This document shows positions 48,270 to 56,032 of a DNA stretch of 64,000 nt, piece by piece; the stretch's first letter is position 1, and every line of letters starts with the position of its first letter. The notes under the pieces were generated by a model that had not been told where the DNA came from, made no database searches, and saw nothing but the letters and a program-made list of their open reading frames with translations. Where the stretch lies: positions 620,001-684,000 of the forward strand of contig NZ_JAAUVN010000003.1 in the NCBI RefSeq assembly GCF_012030425.1. The letters are read 5' to 3'. Made by a program: the position numbers and the translations under genes. The DNA comes from Sphingobacterium sp. B16(2022) (GTDB lineage: Bacteria > Bacteroidota > Bacteroidia > Sphingobacteriales > Sphingobacteriaceae).

Positions 48270-48881
48270 ATGAAAACGATACATTCAACATTGCTTCTGG
48301 CATTTATGTTATTGCTAACAGGCTGTGCAAAAGAGAATAATGAACAGGAGGCAAACCAAAATTTCAACGAGATCTTTGGAGGCACCCCGTTTAAAGGCAC
48401 GGCCACAGGCATACGTTCCCAAAATGGGGCTAATGATTATACCTGGAAAGGTGAAGGTCGGATTGCATTGATTGAAGCCACGGCAGACTCCGTATCGATG
48501 GTATTTATGGCCGATTTTGGTGATCTGGGAGAAATGAATTTTAAAGTGCGTGGCAAATACGATCGCTCTACATACCGAATGGACACAACAGATCCAAGCA
48601 TTTTCTTTCGCATTATCGACGAAAACATCACGGGTGCGATCAAGAATACGCAGCAAGAGATGTCATTCGAAGGATCCCTAAAAAAGGAAACGGCTAGCAT
48701 GACCATGCGCGTGAATTTTAAAGCAGAAAATGGTCCCTTCCCTAGCGGATCGTCGCTCAAACTCACTTTTGATACGCGCCGGACGATCGCTGATGACGAC
48801 AACGGTGACGGGTGCGAGATGCGCCTGGTACCGATATGGAGCCCATCAGGAGTAACAATGGGTATGGTTCCAGATTGTTAA
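48270..48881 (+). CDS. Small lipoprotein, paralogue of the one at 46420
   Basis: A 203-aa lipoprotein (signal peptide ending LLTGC). It has a beta-rich body with two Cys near the C-terminus (DGCEMRLVPIWSP and MVPDC) which could form a disulfide; the paralogue at 46420 has Cys at matching places (NCNNVLW and PICHS). The shared layout suggests one small family arising by local duplication around the propeller gene. Family unknown to me. It starts 22 bp after the propeller gene and 43 bp before the sensor kinase, so the four or five genes may be one unit. Confidence 0.72.
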   Translation: MKTIHSTLLLAFMLLLTGCAKENNEQEANQNFNEIFGGTPFKGTATGIRSQNGANDYTWKGEGRIALIEATADSVSMVFMADFGDLGEMNFKVRGKYDRSTYRMDTTDPSIFFRIIDENITGAIKNTQQEMSFEGSLKKETASMTMRVNFKAENGPFPSGSSLKLTFDTRRTIADDDNGDGCEMRLVPIWSPSGVTMGMVPDC

Positions 48882-48924
48882 TATGATGATTAATCTGTAA
48901 TTTCAAAAAACGATCAATTAAATA

Positions 48925-50913
48925 ATGTACAAAATCCTGTTACTTTTTGCGTATTTCTTACTTTCCATTGGTAATACATCTGCACAGTCACCAGAGCAAT
49001 TGACGCAATATAGCGATAGTTTGTACAGGCAGTTGCAGCAGATCGAAGACACCGAAGAAAAAGCATTGGCATTGTTGGATCTGAGCTTCTTTTGGTCCGA
49101 TTACAATACAGAAAAAGCATTACACTACGTTTCCGCTAGCAGAAAATTGCTGGGTGATAAAGCCAATACGGACTATTACCAAGGACTGCTGAGTTTCTAT
49201 CTCGGAGCTATCCAGTTTGACGTCGATCTTGCGCAAGCAAAGAAACTCTACATGCAGGCCGAAAACTTCCTCAAGGGTGATATACCCACGAAAAGCAAAA
49301 TTTCTGCGACACGTTACCGAGCCCGTTTGTGGGGAAGCTATGGCGCACTTTTACAACGTGAAGGAAAAGCTCACGAGTATGTGCAGGTGCTGATCGACAA
49401 AGTTATTCCCATGGCCAAGAGCATTAAAGACTCTACCCTTTGGGGCAATAATCTTCAGAATGTCGCTATGGCTTTGATGAATCTACAGGAATACAGTAAA
49501 GCCGAGCAATATTACAACAATGCCTTGACCTTACTGCACGACAGGAATGCTGCGGCCGAGCAACGCTTTACTCTCTTTGTTAATGCAGCACGCAACGCGT
49601 TGCTCAATAATAAATATACACATTCAAGAATCTTTTTAGACAGTGCTTCCCATACCTCAAAATCAGTATCAGCTTCTTCCTACCTCCCAACCTATTACAG
49701 CGTAGAAGGAAGCTATTGGGAAAAACAACGAGATTTCGACCTTGCCCATATTTATTTCGAAAAAGCACTGGTGGGCGCAAAAGAGCAGCATAACAGCGAT
49801 ATGGTTGCCTCTATACTATTCAGCCAATCCGCGGCATTTCAAACAGCAAACAAGCCAGCATCAGCGATGAAGAAACTGCGTGAAGTGCTACCCTACATCG
49901 AAAAAAATCCTTCGTTGAAGAATAAAGAAATGGTTTATTATAATCTAGCAACTACTGCGGTACAGCTAGGAGCCTATCAGGAGGCTGTAAAATGGTTTGA
50001 AAAACATAAAATTGTACTCGATACCCTTCTTGCAGATAAAGGCACGGCGCTCACGCTGGAACTGGAAAAGAAATATCAGACCAGTGAGAAAGAAAATGAA
50101 CTCCTCCGCGTAAAAGCAGCCCATCAACAGCAACAGCTTAAAATGCAGCGCACACGCCTGTTTGCCGGCATTTTCCTGCTCACATCAATTATACTAGGCA
50201 TGCTCAGTCTCATTTGGTACATATCGTCCAGAAACAGAAAAAAACTAGCGTCACAACGGGAAAAACTTAACCTCTTCAATGCCATGGTTCAAGGACAAGA
50301 GCGAGAACGCAACCGTATAGCACGCGATCTACATGACGGTCTAGGTGGTATGCTAGCCAGCGTAAAGCTCAAATTGTCAGCTGTTGCAAATAGAGAGGCG
50401 AAAGTACAGCCACAAACAGATTCAGCAATGGATTTATATACAATTATCAATCAAATGGACGATTCGGTGAATGAACTTCGACGAATAGCCCGAAATATGA
50501 TGCCCGAGTCTTTATTGTACATGGGACTGGAGTTATCCCTACGCGATCTATGCAATGCGATGAATCAACCGCAGCTAAAGATAGATTTTCAAGCCACTAA
50601 CTTGCAGTCAGATTACCCCCAGTCTTTTCTGATTGCTGTATATCGTATCGTGCAGGAACTGCTCACCAATGCGTTAAAACACAGCGGTGCAACCCAGATC
50701 TGGGTGCAATGTTCGGAGGCTGATCATTATTTTTATATCACCGTTGAAGATAACGGCAAGGGATTTGATCCGTCTATGCAGGACTCCAAACAGGGAGGAA
50801 TAGGATTATCTAATATCCGTAACCGAGTAGATATTTTAAATGGCCGCTTAGAAATTGATGCTGCCATAGGTAAAGGCGCATCTTTTCACATTCAATTTGA
50901 ACTAATCAAATAA
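48925..50913 (+). CDS. TPR-containing sensor histidine kinase (HisKA_3/NarX-like)
   Basis: A 662-aa kinase. It has a signal peptide (1-20, ending TSA), periplasmic tetratricopeptide-like helices (about 60-370), a membrane helix (about 412-433, AGIFLLTSIILGMLSLIWYI), a dimerisation/phospho-acceptor region RERNRIARDLHDGLGGMLAS (about 460-480, His in the DLHDGLG box) and a HATPase domain (about 565-660, ELLTNALKH, VEDNGKGFD, GGIGLSNIRNR). It pairs with the LuxR-type regulator that starts 1 bp after its stop. The upstream lipoprotein genes may encode the sensed assembly or the targets. Confidence 0.93.
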   Translation: MYKILLLFAYFLLSIGNTSAQSPEQLTQYSDSLYRQLQQIEDTEEKALALLDLSFFWSDYNTEKALHYVSASRKLLGDKANTDYYQGLLSFYLGAIQFDVDLAQAKKLYMQAENFLKGDIPTKSKISATRYRARLWGSYGALLQREGKAHEYVQVLIDKVIPMAKSIKDSTLWGNNLQNVAMALMNLQEYSKAEQYYNNALTLLHDRNAAAEQRFTLFVNAARNALLNNKYTHSRIFLDSASHTSKSVSASSYLPTYYSVEGSYWEKQRDFDLAHIYFEKALVGAKEQHNSDMVASILFSQSAAFQTANKPASAMKKLREVLPYIEKNPSLKNKEMVYYNLATTAVQLGAYQEAVKWFEKHKIVLDTLLADKGTALTLELEKKYQTSEKENELLRVKAAHQQQQLKMQRTRLFAGIFLLTSIILGMLSLIWYISSRNRKKLASQREKLNLFNAMVQGQERERNRIARDLHDGLGGMLASVKLKLSAVANREAKVQPQTDSAMDLYTIINQMDDSVNELRRIARNMMPESLLYMGLELSLRDLCNAMNQPQLKIDFQATNLQSDYPQSFLIAVYRIVQELLTNALKHSGATQIWVQCSEADHYFYITVEDNGKGFDPSMQDSKQGGIGLSNIRNRVDILNGRLEIDAAIGKGASFHIQFELIK

Positions 50914-50914
50914 T

Positions 50915-51526
50915 ATGATTTCAGTAATTATCATCGATGATCATCCACTCGTACTCAATGGCTTCGAGTTTATCTTGAAAAACACTTCGACAATCAAACT
51001 ACGCGGTTCATTTAACAGCGCGGAAGACGCTTTCGAATTTTTAGCAGCCGAAGCCGTAGATGTGGTTCTTATGGACATCAATATGCCCGAGATGAATGGT
51101 ATCGATGCAACAGAAATCATCAAAAAAAAATATCCAGAGACCCAGATCATTGCGATCAGCAACCACAACGAAGAAAGCATCGCATTACGTATGTTAAAAG
51201 CCGGAGCAATGGGATATCTGCTAAAAAATGTATCTACCGACGAATTGATCGAAGGAATAAAGGCTGTGGTAAGGGGCGAGCAGGTGCTAAGCAAGGAGAT
51301 GAGCTTTATCTTAAGCAATAAGAAAGACCACATACCATCCGTTAGCCAACGCGAGCGCGAGGTGCTCAAGCTGATGGCCCAGGGGCATACTACAGCAAAA
51401 ATCGGCGAACAGATGTTCATCAGTCCATTAACAGTCGAGAGCCATCGCCGAAATTTGCTACAGAAATTTGGGGTAGTCAATACAGCCTCCTTAATTCATA
51501 AAGCCACAGAGATGAAGTTCATCTAG
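50915..51526 (+). CDS. LuxR/NarL-family response regulator
   Basis: A 203-aa regulator. The receiver domain (about 1-120) has the acidic pair IIDDHP, phospho-Asp in VVLMDINMPEMNG (about residue 52), the switch Ser in AISNHNEE and Lys in YLLKNVSTDEL. The LuxR-type DNA-binding domain is about 140-200 (SQREREVLKLMAQGHTTAKI, SPLTVESHRRNLLQKF). It is translationally coupled to the kinase gene. Targets are not visible; the three lipoprotein genes upstream are plausible. Confidence 0.95.
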   Translation: MISVIIIDDHPLVLNGFEFILKNTSTIKLRGSFNSAEDAFEFLAAEAVDVVLMDINMPEMNGIDATEIIKKKYPETQIIAISNHNEESIALRMLKAGAMGYLLKNVSTDELIEGIKAVVRGEQVLSKEMSFILSNKKDHIPSVSQREREVLKLMAQGHTTAKIGEQMFISPLTVESHRRNLLQKFGVVNTASLIHKATEMKFI

Positions 51527-52080
51527 ATAACAGCAGTTTTAGATGATTGGGATGTACAGATGATGTTTTCCTGTAAAAAGATATAGAGTAATTTCTCATG
51601 ACCGAAGGGGTCATGGAAGATCCCACCAAACCTGTAAGGGAAATGATATGGACACTTACACAGCAGTAAAAAAGCTAGCTTCTTTAGGTTTAATATATTA
51701 AGACCATTAACAAATTTGAATTATTTCTGACTTTATCAATACTCCTCCCAGAATACATTAATGAAAAATCATATATGTCTTTTAAATAATAATGATACGA
51801 TTTGGAAATCGATTGAAACAAATGTGCTATAATGATTTTTATATTTTGATGTAACTTTCAAAAAATACGATGATACTTTAATTCAATCGTTTATCGTATT
51901 AAAAAGAACTGATAAACTTAAATGGTTCTGGTCATTGCTTGAGGTATGGTACTGCTTTTATTGCTAGCCCATTTCGTTTTGCGATGTCTCGATGAAGCAA
52001 TCAGGAAGCGGTTGAGTGAGGGTAAAAATAATCGTATAAGAATTATTGGTTAGTTAATTAAAATCAAAAATAAACCAAAT
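51527..52080 (+). pseudogene. Gap with 3' relic of an acyltransferase gene, copy 2
   Basis: No intact gene in this 554-bp gap. From 51781 on it is homologous to 45827-46125. It contains a frame ending GMVLLLLLAHFVLRCLDE then AIRKRLSEGKNNRIRIIG and a stop (tail 51956-52053), the C-terminus of an acyltransferase-3-like membrane protein. A TGA interrupts the frame just before the surviving helix. The gene formerly upstream of the enolase-family gene therefore decayed in both copies. Confidence 0.5.
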
Positions 52081-53298
52081 ATGAAAAGAAGAACATTTTT
52101 ACAGGCTTTAAACGTAGGCATGGCTTCTGCAACACTGTATAATGGAACAGGACATGCCATGACGCTGACCTCTCTCCTAGACAATAAATCGCAGGATAAA
52201 GAATTGTCCTATCATCGGATCCAGGAAATCAAATATTCCACTGTTCAGATGAAATATCCCCGACTTGTCGGAAAAAATGCACGCCTTGACCTCCATGGAT
52301 ATGGCCCCAATGTCGAGATCTGCTGTATTACAACAGACAAAGGCGCGATGGGATGGGCCTCACTCCGCGGATCAAGAAGAGATGCAGAGCAGATCGCAAA
52401 AGAACTACTGGGTAAAAAAGTATCCGAGATTTTTGCATCTGATATCGGAACTTTAGAAGCTAGACATATCCCTTTTGACATGGCTCTCCATGATCTCGCG
52501 GGTATTATACTGCAGAAACCGGTTTATCACCTACTTGGTCGAAAAACACCGTATCTAACCGATTACTATAGTGGTATGATCTACTTTGATGATCTCGAGC
52601 CCTCGGAAAAGCCTGCAGGTATCGACCGTATACTCGAAGAATGTCGGTATGATTACGAAGTAGGATATCGACAGTTTAAACTCAAAATCGGTAGAGGTTA
52701 TAAATGGATGCCCTATAAAGAAGGCCTACAGCGTGATATCGATGTTACCAATGCCGTCGCAAAAGCTTTTCCAGATTGCGGTATTTTAGTGGATGGCAAC
52801 AACGGTTTCTCCGTTGACCAATTCATCCAGTATCTCGAAGGAATTCCTTCAGTAAAGCTATTCTGGATCGAAGAACCCTTCCATGAAACCGTTGCTGATT
52901 ATCAAAAGTTGAGAAGTTATATAAAAAAAACAGGCAGAATTACCTTATTGGCAGATGGTGAAGCCGATCCGGATCCAAAGCTTTTACAAGAGCTTTTTGA
53001 AAAGAAACTTTTAGATGTACATCTTACCGATATCGAAGGTCTCGGTTTTACAAACTGGAGAAAGCTGATGCCCGAATTGAAGAAATTGGGTGTGCAGGCA
53101 TCGCCTCACGCATGGGGATCTTTACTTAAGACATACTATACGGCACATCTCACAGGCGGACTAGGTAACACGGTCACTATTGAAGGAGTAACGAGCACGT
53201 CAGATGATGTTGATCTTTCGGGATATAAGATAAAAAATGGTCAATTGGTTCCTCCCTCTACTGCGGGTTTTGGCATGCCTCTCCTGAAAAAGATTTAA
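52081..53298 (+). CDS. Tat-exported enolase-superfamily (mandelate racemase/muconate lactonizing) protein
   Basis: A 405-aa enzyme with a twin-arginine signal (MKRRTFLQALNVGMASATLY). The N-terminal capping domain runs to about 150 and the TIM barrel after it. Expected catalytic residues are visible: Lys pair in FKLKIG (about 199-201), metal ligands Asp in LVDGNNGF (about 237), Glu in WIEEPFHE (about 263) and the acidic LADGEADPD (about 293-295), and base His in SPHAWGS (about 343). The family abstracts a proton alpha to a carboxylate (racemases, sugar-acid dehydratases, cycloisomerases); the substrate cannot be named. Export by Tat is common for Bacteroidota members. A broken copy lies at 46126. 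Confidence 0.88.
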   Translation: MKRRTFLQALNVGMASATLYNGTGHAMTLTSLLDNKSQDKELSYHRIQEIKYSTVQMKYPRLVGKNARLDLHGYGPNVEICCITTDKGAMGWASLRGSRRDAEQIAKELLGKKVSEIFASDIGTLEARHIPFDMALHDLAGIILQKPVYHLLGRKTPYLTDYYSGMIYFDDLEPSEKPAGIDRILEECRYDYEVGYRQFKLKIGRGYKWMPYKEGLQRDIDVTNAVAKAFPDCGILVDGNNGFSVDQFIQYLEGIPSVKLFWIEEPFHETVADYQKLRSYIKKTGRITLLADGEADPDPKLLQELFEKKLLDVHLTDIEGLGFTNWRKLMPELKKLGVQASPHAWGSLLKTYYTAHLTGGLGNTVTIEGVTSTSDDVDLSGYKIKNGQLVPPSTAGFGMPLLKKI

Positions 53299-53583
53299 GA
53301 AAAATGGTGATGACTTTTAAATACATAAGTGATCTTTCCCTGTAACGATCCCCCTCATCACCGTAATGTGGGGGATAATAGTTTTATCTCTAATGTAAGA
53401 TAATAGTACAGCCGATTTGCACATGAGATCAATATGGACAGAGCTGTATATATGCCTATACTTCTAAAACAGAATAGGATGATATAGGAACAAATTGAAA
53501 ACATCACGATTCGTTGACAATTTAAAAGAATATAACAATAACATAAGATGTGAACTAGCTTTAATTCCCTTAGAATATACAAA
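53299..53583. other. Intergenic gap with weak hairpin
   Basis: A 7-bp stem ATCCCCC / GGGGGAT (53348-53376, 15-base loop) followed by a short T-rich stretch may terminate the enolase-family gene. Nothing else is recognised; open frames here are hydrophobic shadows without coding character. Confidence 0.4.
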
Positions 53584-53616
53584 TAAAAAAGCCGATAGGA
53601 TTTCTCCTAATCGGCT
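53584..53616 (-). terminator. Terminator of the 82-aa gene at 53661
   Basis: The stem AGCCGAT-AGGA / TCCTAATCGGCT (one bulge, loop TTTC) ends on the minus strand in a T run. It lies 45 bp beyond the stop of the leftward gene. Confidence 0.8.
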
Positions 53617-53660
53617 CTCATATTAAATAAGTATATTTTTCGTTTTTTTGCTTCTCAATC

Positions 53661-53909
53661 CTAATCTGGCAAAGTAACCTTTCCTATAAAAGGGTATTCC
53701 TCTACGGTATCAATTGCTTCCGAAATCTGGTAGCACAGCTGATAGGTATCCTGAAGGTTTTCCGAAAATTGAAAAAACTGATCTTTTTTTACTTTTTCAA
53801 AGATCCAGATCGGATCCAAAGGATTTGAATTGTACTTCGTAATAATTGCAGTATATCCATTTTTTTGAGCTTCTACAAGTCTCTCTTTTGTAATATTTGC
53901 TAATTCCAT
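53661..53909 (-). CDS. Small hypothetical protein (82 aa)
   Basis: An 82-aa soluble protein beginning MELANITKERLVEAQKNGYT, with a central FEKVKKDQFFQFSENLQDTY and ending FIGKVTLPD. No domain recognised. It has its own terminator, and on the minus strand TATTTTTTG (about 53922-53930), one base longer than the consensus -7 box, lies shortly upstream. It looks like a real single-gene unit. Function unknown. Confidence 0.6.
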   Translation of the reverse strand: MELANITKERLVEAQKNGYTAIITKYNSNPLDPIWIFEKVKKDQFFQFSENLQDTYQLCYQISEAIDTVEEYPFIGKVTLPD

Positions 53910-54064
53910 ATTAAACTAATGTACAAAAAATAATTTTAAGCATTTTACCAAAAGTGGACAAAAAACACTTAAAAATCACCAAAATCATCGGTTTACATCC
54001 AAAAAAGCATCTTTTTAGGCTAAAAAAAATAAAATTCCCAATGTAACAAAAGGTCCAACCTACT

Positions 54065-54208
54065 AACCAACTCACCTTCTAGCTTTCTAACCTTGCAATT
54101 ACTAAATACTGCTATCTATATACTACAATCCAAATACTATGAAGTAACAAGTGACCAGTAACGGAGTCACACAAAGTTTAACCAGCTCACCATCTAACTT
54201 TCTAACCT
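54065..54208. repeat. Pair of 29-bp direct repeats upstream of nothing coding
   Basis: Positions 54065-54093 and 54180-54208 carry the same 29-base sequence with three differences: AACCA(A/G)CTCACC, then (T/A)TCTA(G/A), then CTTTCTAACCT. The core CTTTCTAACCT recurs at 58213-58255. The repeats sit in a 305-bp gap without a gene between the 82-aa gene and the recombinase. Origin unclear. Confidence 0.7.
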
Positions 54209-54214
54209 AAACAC

Positions 54215-55453
54215 TTATGCGACTAAAAATTTATCTTTATATGATTTTTCAAAATATTGCCCTAAAGACCGAGTTCTTTCGGTGTCAATTGTAGAAATAT
54301 ACCTATGAAACATCTGTTCAGTCGTATGTCCGGTAGCTTCCATCAACAAAGAAGTCGGGATCTTACCGTAAAAATTTGAAGCGAAGCTTCTACGTCCGAT
54401 ATGGCTGGCAATAGCTTCCCATTTTTGCACGAGCATTTCAATTGATCTAAATCCCAATCTTTTCCGGACCTTAACAAGATTGTTTATCCCCACCAGTTTA
54501 ACCACCTCTTTAATCTGGCAGTTGTATTTATGGGCGGAAAGTTTTTCAGGAAAAATATTAGCATTTTGAGCCAAAATATTCAATGCGGCGGGGTGTAAAG
54601 GCAATAAAATCTCCTTTTGCGTCTTTTGTTGCACAAAGGACATACACGGTTTTCCATGTATAATTTCCATATTCTCCATATTGAAATTCATAAAATCAGA
54701 AACACGCTGACCGGTATAACAACTGATAATAAGCCAATCTTTTGCTGCCTTCAGATCTTCCGGGACCTCAGTTCTATTGATCCTAATTAATTCATCCTCA
54801 TTCAGCGTGACAAATAAGTTTGATTTCTTCTCCCTCGGAAGTTCAAGTTCATAAACATACGTACGAACACCTCTCTTTTCCAGAAAATTAAGAATAGTCC
54901 TAACAAAATAGATGGTGCGATGAATGGTACTTTTATTATATGCTTCAAAATCTCCAAATTCTAGAAATTCTTTTACAAAAGAAGCATTAACCTCGGGCAA
55001 AAGAAGATGCCTCTTTCGATTACCTTCAAAACGTTCAAGCAAATGTAGAAAAACCATATAACGTTTTGATGTAGAGGAAGAAATTAAATGCAATCGGCTA
55101 TTTATGTAGGACTCTATATGCTCTAACAAACTATCTTTTGGATAGCCAATTTTTGAGCTTGAGCTATATTTCTTTATAATCTGCTGCAACCTATTTGGAG
55201 AAAGTTGCATCGTATTTTTAATATTTTCTAAATATTCAGCTATAGCAATTTTCAGATTGTCCAGCTTATTATTCAATTTTTTAAATTTCTTTAAATAGAT
55301 GTTTTTAGGTCTTTGCTTCTCCTCATCCCACATGGACGGACATATTTTTAGTGGAGTCTTCAGTAGATGTTCTTTCTGAAACTCATCAAAAATTCTAATA
55401 AAAATCGTGGCTGTTGGGTTGGGCGTCTGCAGGGTAAAATCAAAATTAATCAT
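54215..55453 (-). CDS. Tyrosine recombinase (site-specific integrase/invertase)
   Basis: A 412-aa recombinase of the Bacteroidota type. It has an N-terminal arm-type DNA-binding domain (about 1-90), a SAM-like core-binding domain (about 110-215) and a catalytic domain (about 225-400). The active-site residues are visible: Arg in CYTGQRVSDF (about 257), Lys in VQQKTQKEI, His-x-x-Arg in SHIGRRSF, His in ATGHTTEQM and the nucleophile Tyr in MFHRYIST. A perfect inverted-repeat pair bounding a 226-bp segment starts 51 bp upstream of its start, and no att-like duplication or other phage gene is near. It most likely inverts that segment rather than integrating an element. Confidence 0.9.
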   Translation of the reverse strand: MINFDFTLQTPNPTATIFIRIFDEFQKEHLLKTPLKICPSMWDEEKQRPKNIYLKKFKKLNNKLDNLKIAIAEYLENIKNTMQLSPNRLQQIIKKYSSSSKIGYPKDSLLEHIESYINSRLHLISSSTSKRYMVFLHLLERFEGNRKRHLLLPEVNASFVKEFLEFGDFEAYNKSTIHRTIYFVRTILNFLEKRGVRTYVYELELPREKKSNLFVTLNEDELIRINRTEVPEDLKAAKDWLIISCYTGQRVSDFMNFNMENMEIIHGKPCMSFVQQKTQKEILLPLHPAALNILAQNANIFPEKLSAHKYNCQIKEVVKLVGINNLVKVRKRLGFRSIEMLVQKWEAIASHIGRRSFASNFYGKIPTSLLMEATGHTTEQMFHRYISTIDTERTRSLGQYFEKSYKDKFLVA

Positions 55454-55504
55454 TGAACTATATCGTTATTTATCTGTGAATAAAGATAATACCATATTCC
55501 CAGA

Positions 55505-55730
55505 AGTCCAATTCAGACTACATTCACCTTATTCAAAGGTACTAATTTTTTCCTAGTAAAATAATAAATACTGTATTTTTTTCTTAGGTAATGGAAAATT
55601 ATACAATCCCCGCTAAATACTCAAATTTTAGAAATTAAACTTCCTCTAATACATAGCTCCAAAATATGATAAAAAATATTTCTACCTGAAAACCAAGTGA
55701 TTATACCTAAATAACAGTCTGAATTGGACT
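55505..55730. promoter_or_regulatory. Putative invertible promoter segment (phase switch)
   Basis: Perfect 15-bp inverted repeats: AGTCCAATTCAGACT (55505-55519) and AGTCTGAATTGGACT (55716-55730), enclosing 196 bp. Each arm is itself AGTC-7 bases-GACT, the layout of a tyrosine-recombinase core site with short half-sites and a 7-bp crossover region. The interior is AT-rich and non-coding. CAAAGGTA at 55534-55541 is, on the minus strand, TACCTTTG, a match to the Bacteroidota -7 consensus TAnnTTTG, placed 14 bp inside the left arm and reading left toward the recombinase. Inversion would place it 14 bp inside the right arm reading toward the peptide gene at 55781. The -33 element is not clear. Confidence 0.8.
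55534..55541 (-). promoter_or_regulatory. -7 promoter box inside the invertible segment
   Basis: TACCTTTG on the minus strand fits TAnnTTTG. In the orientation given it would start transcripts about 70 bp before the recombinase gene. No TAnnTTTG facing right was found inside the segment; TTAATTTG at 55732-55739, just outside the right arm, has one mismatch. Confidence 0.5.
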
Positions 55731-55780
55731 ATTAATTTGCTCCATTTTAGATATTGTTAATAACCTAAAGCGCACCAACG

Positions 55781-55963
55781 ATGAACGAGAAAAGATTACA
55801 AAAAGAACTATATGTAGCTCCAAAAATAGAATGGATATTAATTGAAATGGAAAGTTGCTTCAGCTTTTGTCTAGAAAAATTATCCTACGAGGATAAAGCC
55901 GAAATAAAGAGTTCGTTAGTAACGAATAAAACAAGAAAGATTGACCAAAAACACAAAAATTAA
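55781..55963 (+). CDS. Small YVxP-motif peptide, copy 2
   Basis: A 60-aa protein: MNEKRLQKELYVAPKIEWIL, then IEMESCFSFCLEKLSYEDK and a basic tail ending QKHKN. The pattern K-x-[YL]Y-V-x-P-K-I-E with E-x-[CG]-[FI] aligns with the peptide at 35805. It has two Cys in CFSFC but no signal peptide. It is the first gene after the right inverted repeat (51-bp gap), so it would be the first gene turned on by an inverted promoter. Role unknown. No modification enzyme is nearby, so there is no support for a modified-peptide precursor. Confidence 0.65.
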   Translation: MNEKRLQKELYVAPKIEWILIEMESCFSFCLEKLSYEDKAEIKSSLVTNKTRKIDQKHKN

Positions 55964-56032
55964 ATAAAATATTGAAATTCAAAACCATAAAACACGACAA
56001 ACTAAATCCAAGTTTCCATATTGATAAAAATT

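Noticed and set aside
50941..51480. A 179-aa open frame on the minus strand opposite the LuxR-type regulator
   Set aside because: It is a shadow of a well-conserved regulator gene; its translation has no recognisable domain and biased Ser/Ile content.
51550..51700. Open frame starting ATGACCGAAGGGGTC and a following 17-codon frame, considered as a small gene
   Set aside because: Very short, no conserved features, and adjoining decayed duplicated DNA.
54215..55453. Recombinase considered as the integrase of a prophage or conjugative element
   Set aside because: No phage or transfer genes, no adjacent tRNA and no att-like duplication are visible; a perfect inverted repeat at its own promoter favours an invertase role.
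55781..55963. Peptide considered as a ribosomally made, modified peptide precursor because of its CFSFC motif
   Set aside because: No maturation enzyme, transporter or leader-type signature is adjacent; the sister peptide at 35805 lacks the cysteines.
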